Source: Prescottella equi (GTDB lineage: Bacteria; Actinomycetota; Actinomycetes; Mycobacteriales; Mycobacteriaceae). From it: a DNA stretch of 64,000 nt. The position numbers and the translations under genes are program-made. The notes below the pieces were generated by a model that saw only the letters and a program-made list of their open reading frames with translations, had not been told where the DNA came from and searched no databases. The stretch covers positions 248,001 to 312,000 of the forward strand of contig NZ_LWTX01000003.1 in assembly GCF_002094305.1 (NCBI RefSeq). Direction: 5' to 3'. Each line of letters opens with the position of its first letter. The first letter of the stretch is position 1. Shown piece after piece: positions 17,931 to 26,772 of this stretch.

Positions 17931-18017
17931 GTGACGCAGGTTATAGGACGTCCAACTATTGCGTAAGGGCTTTCTTTCCGCGCACCGGTTGTGTAGTTTC
18001 GCGCGTCCGCGCCGGAA

Positions 18018-18389
18018 TCAGCCGCCGAAAGCGGCCGTGATCGCCGACATGTCGAAGTAGTCCCGCCACGCCGCGATCTTCCCGTCGACCACCTCGAACA
18101 CGCCCATCACCGGTAGCGGCGTCGCCTTGCCGAGGCCCCGGAGCACGTCCGTGCGTTCGTTCATCACGATGCCGCCCGACTCGACCTGCTTGTGGATCTG
18201 GAAGTCGATCCCCTCGAACATCGCCAGGAAGCCCTCGAGGAACTCTTGAATCGCGGCGCGGCCCTTCACCGGATCCATCGGAATGTTGTGGTAAATGGCA
18301 TCTTCGGTGAAGTAGCCGGCTATCACCGCCGGATCGGGATCGGCCCAGAGGGCACAGAACTCGGTGACCAGATCTTCGGCAGCACTCAT
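18018..18389 (-). CDS. Limonene-1,2-epoxide hydrolase-like protein (SnoaL/NTF2 fold)
   Basis: A small protein of 123 residues. The RTD of NERTDVL (R79, D81) and WRDYFD (D110) match the Arg-Asp/Asp catalytic arrangement of limonene-1,2-epoxide hydrolase, first described in Rhodococcus erythropolis. These enzymes add water to an epoxide without a covalent intermediate. Start ATG 18389 overlaps the stop of the IclR gene (ATGA). The divergent P450 could make the epoxide that this enzyme opens. A generic SnoaL-like isomerase or non-enzymatic role cannot be excluded. Confidence 0.75.
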   Translation of the reverse strand: MSAAEDLVTEFCALWADPDPAVIAGYFTEDAIYHNIPMDPVKGRAAIQEFLEGFLAMFEGIDFQIHKQVESGGIVMNERTDVLRGLGKATPLPVMGVFEVVDGKIAAWRDYFDMSAITAAFGG

Positions 18390-19282
18390 GCGTTCACTCC
18401 AGTTCTCGTATCCAGTTCCCGAGCGGTTCGGGTGAGGCTTTCGATGTAGTGCGCCCGCTCGTCGCGACCGACGGCGGAGCGGAGAGGACCGATCTGCAAC
18501 TCCCACGCCGCGCGGCCGGACGCGTCGAAGACCGGCGCCACCAGGTAACTCACGGGCAGCGCCCGCTCGCTCGCGAGATCGTCTGCGCCGTAGGGTCTCC
18601 CGCTGATCCCGCCGAGCAGGTCCAGCACCCGGCCGCGCAACGCGTTGCGCGTGGGGTCGTCACCGAGGTGCTCCACGACCTCCGCCAGCACGTCCAGCAT
18701 GCCGGGGTCGGCGGCACCGATCCCCCACATCCCGACTCCGGTGGTCCGGATCAGCTCGAGCGCCTCGGCGGTCTCCGCGCGCAGCTCCGGGGGCAGGGTG
18801 TCGAGCCAGGCGCGCCGACGGGCCTGGTCGGCGAACGCGATGACAGCCGCGCCCGCGGGCGCCCGCAGCGGCAACCCGGTGCCCACGGTGATCCCCGCGG
18901 GCAGCCGCCCCCGGCCCGCGTCGACCGCAAGGAACGTCATCTCCGTGGCGGTGACCACGCCGAGTGCCGCGCCGCAGTCCACCTGCGCGGACAACTTGGC
19001 GAGCGCCGCGTCCAGTCCGGGCGGCACGCCCGCCGCCGAACGCGCAGCCTCACCGATGCTTGCGAGGCGCGCCCCCAGGCGGTACCGGAGGTCGGCGTCG
19101 CGGCGGACCCACCCGTGGGCGTCCAGCGAGCCCAGCACCGCACCCACCGTCGAACGACTCAATCCGAGCGCGTCGGCCACCTCGGCGATGGTGCACGCCT
19201 CGTCCCGACCGGCCAGCAGTTCGATCACCGCCACCACCCGATCGGTGGGCGGCGATGCGGTTGCACCCTTGTCACGGTCCAT
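18386..19282 (-). CDS. IclR-family transcriptional regulator
   Basis: A protein of 298 residues. The winged HTH occupies about 14-60 (IAEVADALGLSRSTVGAVLGSLDAHGWV); the C-terminal effector-binding domain follows (PLRAPAGAAVIAFADQ). ATG 19282 is preceded by GAGGA. It is in an operon with the epoxide-hydrolase-like gene and divergent from the P450, with ATATTCG repeats between, so it probably controls both. Confidence 0.9.
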   Translation of the reverse strand: MDRDKGATASPPTDRVVAVIELLAGRDEACTIAEVADALGLSRSTVGAVLGSLDAHGWVRRDADLRYRLGARLASIGEAARSAAGVPPGLDAALAKLSAQVDCGAALGVVTATEMTFLAVDAGRGRLPAGITVGTGLPLRAPAGAAVIAFADQARRRAWLDTLPPELRAETAEALELIRTTGVGMWGIGAADPGMLDVLAEVVEHLGDDPTRNALRGRVLDLLGGISGRPYGADDLASERALPVSYLVAPVFDASGRAAWELQIGPLRSAVGRDERAHYIESLTRTARELDTRTGVNA

Positions 19283-19309
19283 GTTTCCTCCTACCCTCGC
19301 CACAGTAAC

Positions 19310-19342
19310 CGATATTCGTCCAGTGCGACACGAATATTCGTC
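19310..19342. promoter_or_regulatory. Probable IclR-type operator: repeated ATATTCGTC
   Basis: ATATTCGTC occurs at 19312-19320 and again at 19334-19342, 22 bp apart, or two helical turns. The second copy lies in the perfect palindrome CGAATATTCG (19331-19340). The pair fills the 87-bp gap between the divergent IclR and P450 genes. Confidence 0.6.
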
Positions 19343-19369
19343 TCGCATCTTCTCGGGAGGATCCCGCCG

Positions 19370-20581
19370 ATGACCGCTCCGTCAACGCTCGACACCGTCG
19401 ACATCGAGGGGGTCGACTTCGCCTTCGAGGACTCCCCCGAGATCCATGCCGTCCTCGAGCGGCTACGCAGCGAGAAGCCCTACGCCGTAGTGCCCTTCGC
19501 CGGCGTCAAGGCCGTCCTGCTCCTCACCCACGACCTGGTGTCCGCGGCCTTCAAGGACGAGGACACCTTTCCGGCGTCGGCCATCTACCCGATGACCACC
19601 GGGCCGGTACTGGGAAAGACGTTGCAGTGCATGGCCGGTCGGGAGCATCGAGTGAACCGCGCCATCGTGTCCCCGCCCTTCCGGCGCAGCCGGATCAGCG
19701 AGTACATCGAGCCGGTTCTCGAACCGCTCGCGCACGAACTGATCGATCGCTTCGCCGATCGGGGCACCGCCGATCTGGTGGCCGAGTTCACCACGCGGTA
19801 CCCGGTGCTCGTCATCAGCCGATTGCTCGGTCTGCCGGTGGAGGACGAGGCCACCGTGCACCGCTGGGCGCACGACCTGTTCTACTTCCCGATGGATCCC
19901 CCGGCCGCGATGCGCGCGTCGGAGGAGTTCACCGACCACGTGATGCCGATCCTCGCCGAACGACGGCGTAACCCCGGCGACGACCTGATCTCGATGCTCG
20001 TCACCGAGTCCGCGGAGGGCGAGACGCTCGACGACGAGCAGATCCTCGCGTTCCTGCGCCTGCTCTTCCCCGCGGGCGCCGACACCACCATGCTCGCTCT
20101 CGGAAACACGCTGTCCGCGTTGCTCACCCATCCCGACCAGATGGACCTGCTGCGCTCGGATCCGGCCGAGCACACGCAGTGGGCGATCTGGGAGGGCCTG
20201 CGTTGGGAACCGCCGGTGGGGTTGCTCCCCCGCGCCTGCCCGGAGGCCACCACATGGAACGGCATCGACATCCCGCCGCTCACACCGATGATCTTCTCGA
20301 TCAACGCCGCGCTGCGCGACCCGGCCGTCCACGAGGATCCGCACCGCTTCGACATCACCCGCCGCGCCACCTCGATGCTCGCGTTCGGGCAGGGCCCACA
20401 CAGCTGCGCCGGTAGCTGGCTCGCACTGGCCGAACTGAACACCGCGCTGACGATCCTGCTCACCCGACTCCCCGGTCTGCGACTGCAGGACGGCGCCGCG
20501 GAGCAGGCTCGGGTCACCAGCCAGGTCGGCGTTGCACTGCGTGGGCCCAATTCGCTACTCGTGGAGTGGGACCGCGCGTAG
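19370..20581 (+). CDS. Cytochrome P450
   Basis: A protein of 403 residues, normal length for a soluble bacterial class I P450. The I-helix oxygen-binding motif is AGADTT, the ExxR of the K-helix is EGLR, and the haem loop FGQGPHSCAG places the axial thiolate at Cys346. No ferredoxin or ferredoxin reductase gene lies next to it, so electron partners must be encoded elsewhere. ATG 19370 is the first plausible start. Divergence from an IclR gene and an epoxide-hydrolase-like gene suggests oxidation, possibly epoxidation, of a terpene-like or other unsaturated compound; that is inference. Confidence 0.93.
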   Translation: MTAPSTLDTVDIEGVDFAFEDSPEIHAVLERLRSEKPYAVVPFAGVKAVLLLTHDLVSAAFKDEDTFPASAIYPMTTGPVLGKTLQCMAGREHRVNRAIVSPPFRRSRISEYIEPVLEPLAHELIDRFADRGTADLVAEFTTRYPVLVISRLLGLPVEDEATVHRWAHDLFYFPMDPPAAMRASEEFTDHVMPILAERRRNPGDDLISMLVTESAEGETLDDEQILAFLRLLFPAGADTTMLALGNTLSALLTHPDQMDLLRSDPAEHTQWAIWEGLRWEPPVGLLPRACPEATTWNGIDIPPLTPMIFSINAALRDPAVHEDPHRFDITRRATSMLAFGQGPHSCAGSWLALAELNTALTILLTRLPGLRLQDGAAEQARVTSQVGVALRGPNSLLVEWDRA

Positions 20582-20597
20582 CGGGCACAATGGCGGC

Positions 20598-20741
20598 ATG
20601 AACTCCACTCGCCGCCTCGTCCTCGTTCTCGCGATCGCGGCCGGCGCCTGGGCAGCCTGGCGCCGGCTGCGGTTCGACGCGCCGCTCAGTACGGCCGAGT
20701 GGCACGCCGACGCCGTCGGCCCGGACGATCTCGCCGGCTGA
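20598..20741 (+). CDS. Small single-pass membrane protein
   Basis: A 47-residue frame beginning MNSTRRLVLVLAIAAGAWAA: a basic N-terminus and one hydrophobic helix, then a short polar tail. It starts 16 bp after the P450 stop in the same direction, so it may be co-transcribed. No family recognised; a chance frame is possible. Confidence 0.4.
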   Translation: MNSTRRLVLVLAIAAGAWAAWRRLRFDAPLSTAEWHADAVGPDDLAG

Positions 20742-20750
20742 GCCGGCCAC

Positions 20751-21344
20751 TCACCGCGGCAGCACCCCGTTGAGCAGGATGTCGACGAGCGACGAGGCGA
20801 GCCGCTGCTGGTCCTCGACGTCGCGTACCGACTGCGCGAAGATCGCCGTGCCGGCGATGACGTCGAGCAGGACGTCCGGATCGACGCCCTCTCGCAGCTC
20901 CCCGGCGGCCATCGCTTCCCGCATGCGATTACCGAGCTCCTCGCGGATCACCTCGAGCTGGTCGGTGATCAGTGCCTTGCGCAGTTCGGGATCGCTGCGC
21001 CCCTCATTCATCAGCCCCGGCACGGCCTCCCGCGCCGCCGGACCGCCGAACAACGCCACGGCACCGTACGTGAGCCGCCCAAGCTCCTCGGCGATCTCCA
21101 GGTCGGACACGTTCTCCGACTCCATCACCGGATACACGGCGTCGTGCACGATGTGTGCCTTCGACGGCCAGCGCCGATAGATCGCCGGGCGGCCCACCCC
21201 GGCCCTCGTGGCGATGGCATCGATCGATGTTCCGGCATAGCCGTTCTCGACGAGAAGATCGCGCGTCGCCTGCAGGACGGCCTCGTCGATCGCGGGGTTC
21301 CGTTGCGGCCCAAGCCTGTGCTGCGCTTGCCGCTGCCTGGACAT
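20751..21344 (-). CDS. TetR-family transcriptional regulator
   Basis: A protein of 197 residues. HTH region about 18-62 (DEAVLQATRDLLVENGYAGTSIDAIATRAGVGRPAIYRRWPSK) with a TetR_C-type ligand domain after it. A perfect 9-bp-arm inverted repeat lies upstream at 21399-21421, between this gene and the divergent phosphotransferase gene, so autoregulation and control of that operon are likely. Confidence 0.9.
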   Translation of the reverse strand: MSRQRQAQHRLGPQRNPAIDEAVLQATRDLLVENGYAGTSIDAIATRAGVGRPAIYRRWPSKAHIVHDAVYPVMESENVSDLEIAEELGRLTYGAVALFGGPAAREAVPGLMNEGRSDPELRKALITDQLEVIREELGNRMREAMAAGELREGVDPDVLLDVIAGTAIFAQSVRDVEDQQRLASSLVDILLNGVLPR

Positions 21345-21398
21345 CGAATGGAACCCCTTGCGTCGAAGTGTGATGGCCGTTACATTGTGTCACGTCGT

Positions 21399-21421
21399 AG
21401 TCGATACGCAATGTATCGACT
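21399..21421. promoter_or_regulatory. Probable TetR operator
   Basis: Perfect inverted repeat AGTCGATAC / GTATCGACT around a 5-base centre, in the 208-bp gap between the TetR gene and the divergent phosphotransferase operon. Position and symmetry fit a TetR dimer site. Confidence 0.7.
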
Positions 21422-21552
21422 AGAGCTTTCCGCGCCCCGTCGACACCACCGGGGCCGCCGATCGAACTGCCGCTGGACCGCTCCACCGCTGCACCCCGCT
21501 CTCCCCTGCCTGCGAGGCGCCCGAACGCCTCCCGACCAGACGAAGGGTCGCC

Positions 21553-22743
21553 ATGAGTTTCGAGTACACGACCGACGATCGCGACTACTCGGAGATCGCC
21601 AGACCCGGCGAATCCCGCACGGATCCGGCCGAGTTGGGCTCGCGACTCCAGGGTTGGCTCCGGACCAAGCTGCCGGCCGATGCGGAACCCGAGGTCACCG
21701 ACGTCCAGGTACCGGCCGCGAACGGCATGTCGAACGAGACGATTCTGTTCGACGCACTGTGGAACGAGGAGGGCGAACGCCGTCACCACCACCTCGTGGC
21801 CCGCATCGCGCCCGCCCCCTCAGGGGTGCCGATCTTCCCGTCGTACGACCTGGACCAGCAGTTCGAGGTGATCAAGGCAGTCGGGGCGCACTCCCCGGTC
21901 CCGGTGCCGCGGGTCTACTGGTCCGAGACGTCGCCGGACGCACTCGGCGGCGAGTTCTTCGTGATGGAACGCCTCGACGGCGAGGTTCCGCCGGACGTGA
22001 TGCCGTACAACTTCGGCGACTCGTGGTTGTTCGCCGGTTCTCCCGAAGACCGTCGGCGCCTCCAGGACGCATCGGTGCGCGTCCTCGCCGAGCTGCACGC
22101 GATACCGACACCCGCACAGCTGTTTCCGAGCCTGGCACCCGCAGCGGGTGTCGACGCCGTCACGGCGGACTCCGCGCTCCGCGCGCACGTCGACGGCCAG
22201 CGCCGCTACTACGAGTGGGCCACCGAGACGGGGCCGCGCTCACCGCTGATCGAGCGCGGCCTCGACTGGCTGGACGCGCACTGGCCCACCGTCACCGGAC
22301 CGGCCGTGCTGTGCTGGGGCGATTCGCGGATCGGGAACATCATCTACCGCGACTTCGAGCCGGTCGCGGTGCTCGACTGGGAGATGGCGACGCTCGGGCC
22401 GCGCGAGATGGACCTGGCGTGGATGATCTTCATCCACAGGTTCTTCGAGGACCTGGCCACGATGGCCGGCCTGCCCGGACTGCCCGACTTCCTGCGCCGC
22501 GACGACGTCGCGGCCACCTACCGCGACCTCACCGGGCACGAGGCCCGCGACCTCGAGTTCTACACGCTGTACGCCGCGCTGCGGCACGCGATCATCATGT
22601 TCCGCGTGCAGAGCCGCGCTGTCGCGTTCGGCCAGGCCGACGCGCCCGCAGACCCGGACGACATGATCCTGCACCGCAAGACGCTCGAGGAGATGCTCGA
22701 CGGCGTCTACTGGCCCCGCATCGACAGCGAAGGAGTGGCGTGA
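21553..22743 (+). CDS. APH-like phosphotransferase family protein
   Basis: A protein of 396 residues in the aminoglycoside phosphotransferase/choline-kinase-like fold. The catalytic loop reads LCWGDSRIGNIIY (the family consensus is HGDxxxxN, with His replaced by Trp here) and the metal-binding segment is VAVLDWEMATLG. Proteins of this type next to lipid genes in actinomycetes are often grouped with acyl-CoA dehydrogenase 10/11-like kinases. It is the first gene of a two-gene operon under a TetR regulator. Substrate unknown; antibiotic resistance is not implied. Confidence 0.8.
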   Translation: MSFEYTTDDRDYSEIARPGESRTDPAELGSRLQGWLRTKLPADAEPEVTDVQVPAANGMSNETILFDALWNEEGERRHHHLVARIAPAPSGVPIFPSYDLDQQFEVIKAVGAHSPVPVPRVYWSETSPDALGGEFFVMERLDGEVPPDVMPYNFGDSWLFAGSPEDRRRLQDASVRVLAELHAIPTPAQLFPSLAPAAGVDAVTADSALRAHVDGQRRYYEWATETGPRSPLIERGLDWLDAHWPTVTGPAVLCWGDSRIGNIIYRDFEPVAVLDWEMATLGPREMDLAWMIFIHRFFEDLATMAGLPGLPDFLRRDDVAATYRDLTGHEARDLEFYTLYAALRHAIIMFRVQSRAVAFGQADAPADPDDMILHRKTLEEMLDGVYWPRIDSEGVA

Positions 22744-23903
22744 TGCTCTCACCGATGGACGACTACCCGGTCCACCAGATCGCCGAACCGATCCGTCACG
22801 TCGGCACGTCCGACCGCAACTTCTACGACCGCTACTACTTCAACTGTCACCCGGGGCTCGACTACGACGGGGAACCACTGTTCCTCATCATCGGCCTCGG
22901 CCAGTACCCCAATCTCGGTGTGACGGACGGCTTCGCGGTGCTCCGTCGGGGCAACGACCACATCGTGGCCCGCGCGTCCAAGGCGCTCGGCTCGGATCGC
23001 ATGGATGTCTCGGTGGGGCCGCTGCGGATCGAGGTGCTCGAGGGTCTGCACCGCCTGCGTGTGGTCCTCGAACCCACTCCCGAGGCGCCCGACCTGTCGT
23101 TCGATCTCGTATTCGAGTCGGATGTGCCGGCAGCGTTGGAGGCCAGGCACTTCCACCGGCAGCTCGAGCGCGTCACGTTCGACACGCAACGCTTCGTGCA
23201 GACCGGACGTTGGAGCGGCACCCTCACCGTGGACGGCGAGACCCACCCCGTGACCCCCGACACGTGGCGCGGAAACCGCGACCGGTCGTGGGGCGTACGC
23301 CCGGTCGGCGAGGCCGAACCGCCCGGACGGCGCGCCGATCCGGCGATCGCGGGCGAGCAGAACTTCTTCTGGATCTACGCGATCATGCAGTTCGACGAGT
23401 TCTCGATCGTCGCGATCATGCAGGAAGACCGGCAGGGCCGCCGGATAGTGCAGGACGCGACGCGGGTGTGGACCGACCGGTCCCGCGAGCCCGAGTGGCT
23501 CGGCCGACCCGAACACGACCTGACGTTCGTCCCCGGCGGGCGCGAGGTCGCGACGGGAACGCTGACGTTCCACCGTCCCGAGGGATACGGCAAACCCGAC
23601 CGGATCCTCACCGTCGCTTGCGAACCCGTTCTGCCTCACTACCTCGGCGTCGGCACCGGGTACGGCCTCGAGCAGGACTGGCGGCACGGCATGTGGCAGG
23701 GCGAACTGGTCGTACAGGGTGTCCGCGAGAAGGTCGCCGACATCGAGGCGTGGAAGAAGATGTTCTGCCCCGTCGACAATCTCGCGCGGTTCACCCTCGT
23801 CGAGGACGGCGAGAGCGTGGTCGGCTCCGGCCTCTTCGAGGTCGCGGTCATCGGTCCCTGCGACCGGTACGGCTTCGCCGGAATGGCCGACGTCGCGAAC
23901 TGA
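22743..23903 (+). CDS. Conserved protein of unknown function, partner of phosphotransferase
   Basis: A protein of 386 residues. ATG at 22743 overlaps the preceding stop (TGATG), so it is translationally coupled to the phosphotransferase; ATG 22755 is an alternative. It has no signal peptide or membrane segment. Trp- and Asp-rich beta-strand-like stretches (WRGNRDRSWGVRP, FFWIYAIMQFDEFSIVAIM) suggest a two-lobed lipocalin-like fold as in the CrtC/AttH class, an impression only. The pairing with an APH-like kinase suggests joint action on one lipid or steroid-like compound. Function not assigned. Confidence 0.75.
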   Translation: MLSPMDDYPVHQIAEPIRHVGTSDRNFYDRYYFNCHPGLDYDGEPLFLIIGLGQYPNLGVTDGFAVLRRGNDHIVARASKALGSDRMDVSVGPLRIEVLEGLHRLRVVLEPTPEAPDLSFDLVFESDVPAALEARHFHRQLERVTFDTQRFVQTGRWSGTLTVDGETHPVTPDTWRGNRDRSWGVRPVGEAEPPGRRADPAIAGEQNFFWIYAIMQFDEFSIVAIMQEDRQGRRIVQDATRVWTDRSREPEWLGRPEHDLTFVPGGREVATGTLTFHRPEGYGKPDRILTVACEPVLPHYLGVGTGYGLEQDWRHGMWQGELVVQGVREKVADIEAWKKMFCPVDNLARFTLVEDGESVVGSGLFEVAVIGPCDRYGFAGMADVAN

Positions 23904-23969
23904 TCCATTCTCCCGAAGGGAACGTCGATTTGGCGACCAAGATGTGGGCCTGAGCCCCACCGATACCTC

Positions 23970-24013
23970 GGAGCCCGGCCGGTCCTGCCCCCGATCGGGA
24001 CCGGCCGGGCTCC
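23970..24013. terminator. Strong hairpin terminator
   Basis: Perfect 16-bp GC-rich stem (GGAGCCCGGCCGGTCC and its complement) with a 12-base loop, 66 bp after the stop of the unknown protein. It lacks a long T run, as is common in actinobacteria. It should end the phosphotransferase operon. Confidence 0.8.
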
Positions 24014-24021
24014 GATCCAGT

Positions 24022-24293
24022 TCAGCTACGGACCGCTGAGCGCCGGCGCGGCGAGCCCGACAGCAACTGCAACCGCAACGGGCACCGGGTCGGCGCCCGC
24101 AGCGCCACGTACACCAGTACCGCGGTGACAGCCGCGGCGGTGGCGGCCCACTGCAGTGTCGTGTGGAGCCAGATGCCGCCATCCCCCTCGAGCGCAATCG
24201 TGTCGTTCGGTTCCGCGCGAGGATCGCGAACCCCGCTACGAACGCGCCGACGAAGGCGGCGAAGGCCGGTCCGATCCGGTCGATGATCTCCAC
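24022..24293 (-). pseudogene. Possible frameshifted two-helix membrane protein
   Basis: A minus-strand frame from GTG 24293 reads MEIIDRIGPAFAAFVGAF and on to ILARN, a plausible first membrane helix. It then turns into Arg/Ser-rich shadow sequence near 24205. From about that point another frame gives LHTTLQWAATAAAVTAVLVY, a good second helix, and stops at 24022-24024. A one-base indel would join them into a protein of about 90 residues. It is either a recent frameshift mutation, a sequencing error or two chance frames. No family is recognised. Confidence 0.4.
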
Positions 24294-24325
24294 CGGCCGA
24301 ACCTATCCGGGCCGCAGCAAATATT

Positions 24326-24345
24326 CATTAAGTGACTACTCAATG
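24326..24345. promoter_or_regulatory. Probable TetR operator upstream of the TetR/DUF418 operon
   Basis: CATTAAGT and ACTCAATG form an inverted repeat with 7 of 8 matches, in an AT-rich stretch 11 bp before the TetR start. Suggests autorepression. Confidence 0.55.
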
Positions 24346-24356
24346 TATTATTCGGC

Positions 24357-24992
24357 ATGACCGCGAGAACCCCACCCGAGGAGCTGTACTTGCGCACCGT
24401 CGACGAGGCCGCACGCGAGACGAAGAGGGTCGCGCTGCTCGACGCGGCGGCACAGTGCTTCGCAGAACGCGGATACAACGCCACCCGCACCGCGGACATC
24501 TGCTCGGCAGCGGGCATGAGTTCCGGCAATCTGTTCCACTACTTCCCCACCAAGCACGCCGTGCTGCTGGCAGTCGTGGAGCGTGACGGCGCCGAAACCG
24601 CAGCTGCCATAGCCGAATTGACCACGGCAGCTGATCCGTTCGCCGCCCTCCTGTCCCTCCTCGACGAGATCTGCAGGCTCGCTGCCGACGCCACCTACTC
24701 CGGGCTGGCACTCGAGATCTCGGCGCTCGCACACCGCGACGAGGACGTCGCGATGCGGTTCGAGGCCAACGATCTGAGCTTCCGGCAGGGAATCGAGGCA
24801 CTTCTGCGCCGCGCCGACGACGCGGGCCTGCTCGACACGGACCTGACCGCCGAGCAGGCCGCGACATGGCTGGCCGGCCTGATCGACGGGATGTTCGCGC
24901 GGGTCGCCGCCGATCCGCACTTCGAACCGACCGCGCAGGCCCCCGTGCTGCGCCGGATCGTCACCCAGTTACTGCAGGGCGCGTCCCGATGA
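24357..24992 (+). CDS. TetR-family transcriptional regulator
   Basis: A protein of 211 residues with an HTH at about 24-68 (RVALLDAAAQCFAERGYNATRTADICSAAGMSSGNLFHYFPTK). The C-terminal half is all-helical and unassigned. It is co-transcribed with the DUF418 gene through an ATGA overlap, and an inverted repeat overlaps its promoter, so it probably regulates its own operon. Confidence 0.9.
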   Translation: MTARTPPEELYLRTVDEAARETKRVALLDAAAQCFAERGYNATRTADICSAAGMSSGNLFHYFPTKHAVLLAVVERDGAETAAAIAELTTAADPFAALLSLLDEICRLAADATYSGLALEISALAHRDEDVAMRFEANDLSFRQGIEALLRRADDAGLLDTDLTAEQAATWLAGLIDGMFARVAADPHFEPTAQAPVLRRIVTQLLQGASR

Positions 24993-26191
24993 CCGATGCT
25001 GCCCAGTCCCGCGTCCGGCCGGGAACCGGGTCCCGCCTGCGGAACGTCGACGCGCTGCGCGGATTCGCGCTGCTGGGGATCCTCGTGGTGAACGTCTGGG
25101 CCTTCGCCGACCCGTACTACGCGTCGACCGAGACGAATCCCACTTTCGATTCCGGGCTCGACCACGCCATCCGATTCTTGGTCTCGCTGTTGTTCGAAAC
25201 CAAGTTCTATCTGCTGTTCTCGTTCCTGTTCGGGTACAGCTTCACACGGCAGATGGTCGCCGCCGAGCGCGCGGGAACCGGCTTCGTGCCGCGGATGCTG
25301 CGCCGGCAGTCCGGACTGCTCGCGATCGGCCTGCTGCACGGCGCCCTCCTGTACTACGGCGAGATCCTGTCGATGTACGCGGTCCTCGGGCTGATCCTGC
25401 TGGCCTGCCGCAACATCGCTCCGGCCACCGCGGTGAAGATCGGGGTCGGCCTCGTCGCGTCCGTCGGCCTGGCATGGATGTTGCTCGGGCTTGCTCAACT
25501 CGCCGAGGGCGCTCTCGCCGGTTCGGGATCTGAGGACGCGCCCGCCAAGCTGTCGGCGTTCAGCGGAGATGCCGCCGCGACGCTCGCGTTCCATTCCGGC
25601 CACCTGGCGGAGACACTCGGCGCCCTCGCGATGCTGCAGGCACCGAGCGCGATGGCGATGTTCTTCTTCGGGTTCGCCGCGGGACGGAACCGTATATTCG
25701 CGAACCCGGAGCGGCACGCAGTCACGATGCGGCGGATCCAGCAGATCGGGCTGCCGGTCGGGCTGTCCGGTGCCGCCGTCTACGCCTTCGCGGCCGCCTA
25801 TGCCCCCGGTGGCGGTATCGAGACGTTCGCCTTCGGCCTCGGCCAGCTCACCGCGCCGGCCCTCACCGCGACCTACGTCGTGGCCGGGCTCATGTTGTTC
25901 CGCACCGCACGTGGCCGACGAATCGAATCTGCGCTCGCCCCGATGGGCAGGATCGCACTCACCAACTACCTGCTGCAATCCGTCCTGCTGGGGGTGTTGT
26001 TCACCGGCTACGGGCTCGGCCTTGTGGACCGGCTGACGCCGGCCGCCGTCGTCGTGGTGGTCGCGGTGGTGTTCGCCTGCCAGACCGTGGCCAGCAAGTA
26101 CTGGCTGCGCGGCCACAGGTACGGGCCGGCCGAGTGGGTGCTCCGAGCGGTCACGACGGCCTCCTTCCCGCCGTGGCGACGACGTTCCTGA
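24989..26191 (+). CDS. DUF418 integral membrane protein
   Basis: A protein of 400 residues with about nine to ten membrane helices. The N-terminal RNVDALRGFALLGILVVNVW and the C-terminal PMGRIALTNYLLQSVL are hallmarks of DUF418/YeiB-type proteins, related to the acyltransferase-3 and HGSNAT-like membrane families. Biochemical function is unknown for the family. It follows the TetR gene with a 4-bp overlap. Confidence 0.88.
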   Translation: MTDAAQSRVRPGTGSRLRNVDALRGFALLGILVVNVWAFADPYYASTETNPTFDSGLDHAIRFLVSLLFETKFYLLFSFLFGYSFTRQMVAAERAGTGFVPRMLRRQSGLLAIGLLHGALLYYGEILSMYAVLGLILLACRNIAPATAVKIGVGLVASVGLAWMLLGLAQLAEGALAGSGSEDAPAKLSAFSGDAAATLAFHSGHLAETLGALAMLQAPSAMAMFFFGFAAGRNRIFANPERHAVTMRRIQQIGLPVGLSGAAVYAFAAAYAPGGGIETFAFGLGQLTAPALTATYVVAGLMLFRTARGRRIESALAPMGRIALTNYLLQSVLLGVLFTGYGLGLVDRLTPAAVVVVVAVVFACQTVASKYWLRGHRYGPAEWVLRAVTTASFPPWRRRS

Positions 26192-26272
26192 ACCGACCCT
26201 TGTCGACGATGCCGGGGCGGTAGCGTCGGTGCTGCGACAACGAGTACGTACCGACGCCCCCAGGAGCATCCC

Positions 26273-26680
26273 GTGGCATCTCGTCTCAATCCGTACATCA
26301 GCTTTCCCGGCACCGCGCGCGACGCGATGGAGTTCTACCGGGACGTCTTCGGCGGCACCCTGAACATGAGCACCTTCGGCGAGTTCGGAGCACCCGCTCC
26401 CGAGGACCAGATCATGCACGCCACGCTCGAGACCGGCAGTGGCTTCACGATCATGGGCGCGGACACCCCGCCCGGCATGGAGCGGACGCACGGCACCGAT
26501 ATGGCGGTGAGTCTGAGCGGCGACGACGCCGACGAACTACGCGGCTACTGGACCGCGCTGTCCGGGTCCGGAACCGTCGACGTGCCCCTCGAGAAGCAGA
26601 TGTGGGGCGACACCTTCGGTGCCTGCACCGATCGTTTCGGGGTTTCGTGGATGGTGAATATCACGGAACCGGCGTCCTGA
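26273..26680 (+). CDS. VOC/PhnB-like (glyoxalase fold) protein
   Basis: A protein of 135 residues starting with GTG 26273. PYISFPGTARDAMEFYRDVFGG at the N-terminus and WGDTFGACTDRFGVSWMVNI at the C-terminus match the PhnB/3-demethylubiquinone-9 methyltransferase-like branch of the vicinal-oxygen-chelate superfamily. Enzymatic role unknown. Monocistronic by spacing. Confidence 0.88.
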   Translation: MASRLNPYISFPGTARDAMEFYRDVFGGTLNMSTFGEFGAPAPEDQIMHATLETGSGFTIMGADTPPGMERTHGTDMAVSLSGDDADELRGYWTALSGSGTVDVPLEKQMWGDTFGACTDRFGVSWMVNITEPAS

Positions 26681-26772
26681 GTGCAGTAAAACTCCAGGTG
26701 AGTTGCTATCGACTCCATTCATGACCACACTCGCCTTTGGCCTAGACGACAGAGCGTGATCAGGAAGGTCCC

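Noticed and set aside
18449-19369. N-terminal extension of the P450 frame
   Set aside because: Antisense to the IclR gene with shadow composition; the P450 begins normally at 19370.
23932-23953. 7-codon frame after the 386-residue protein, preceded by a GAAGGGA
   Set aside because: Too short to support as a gene, and not like any known leader or modified-peptide precursor.
26721-26759. 12-codon frame just upstream of ppm1
   Set aside because: No ribosome-binding site or regulatory codon run; likely chance.
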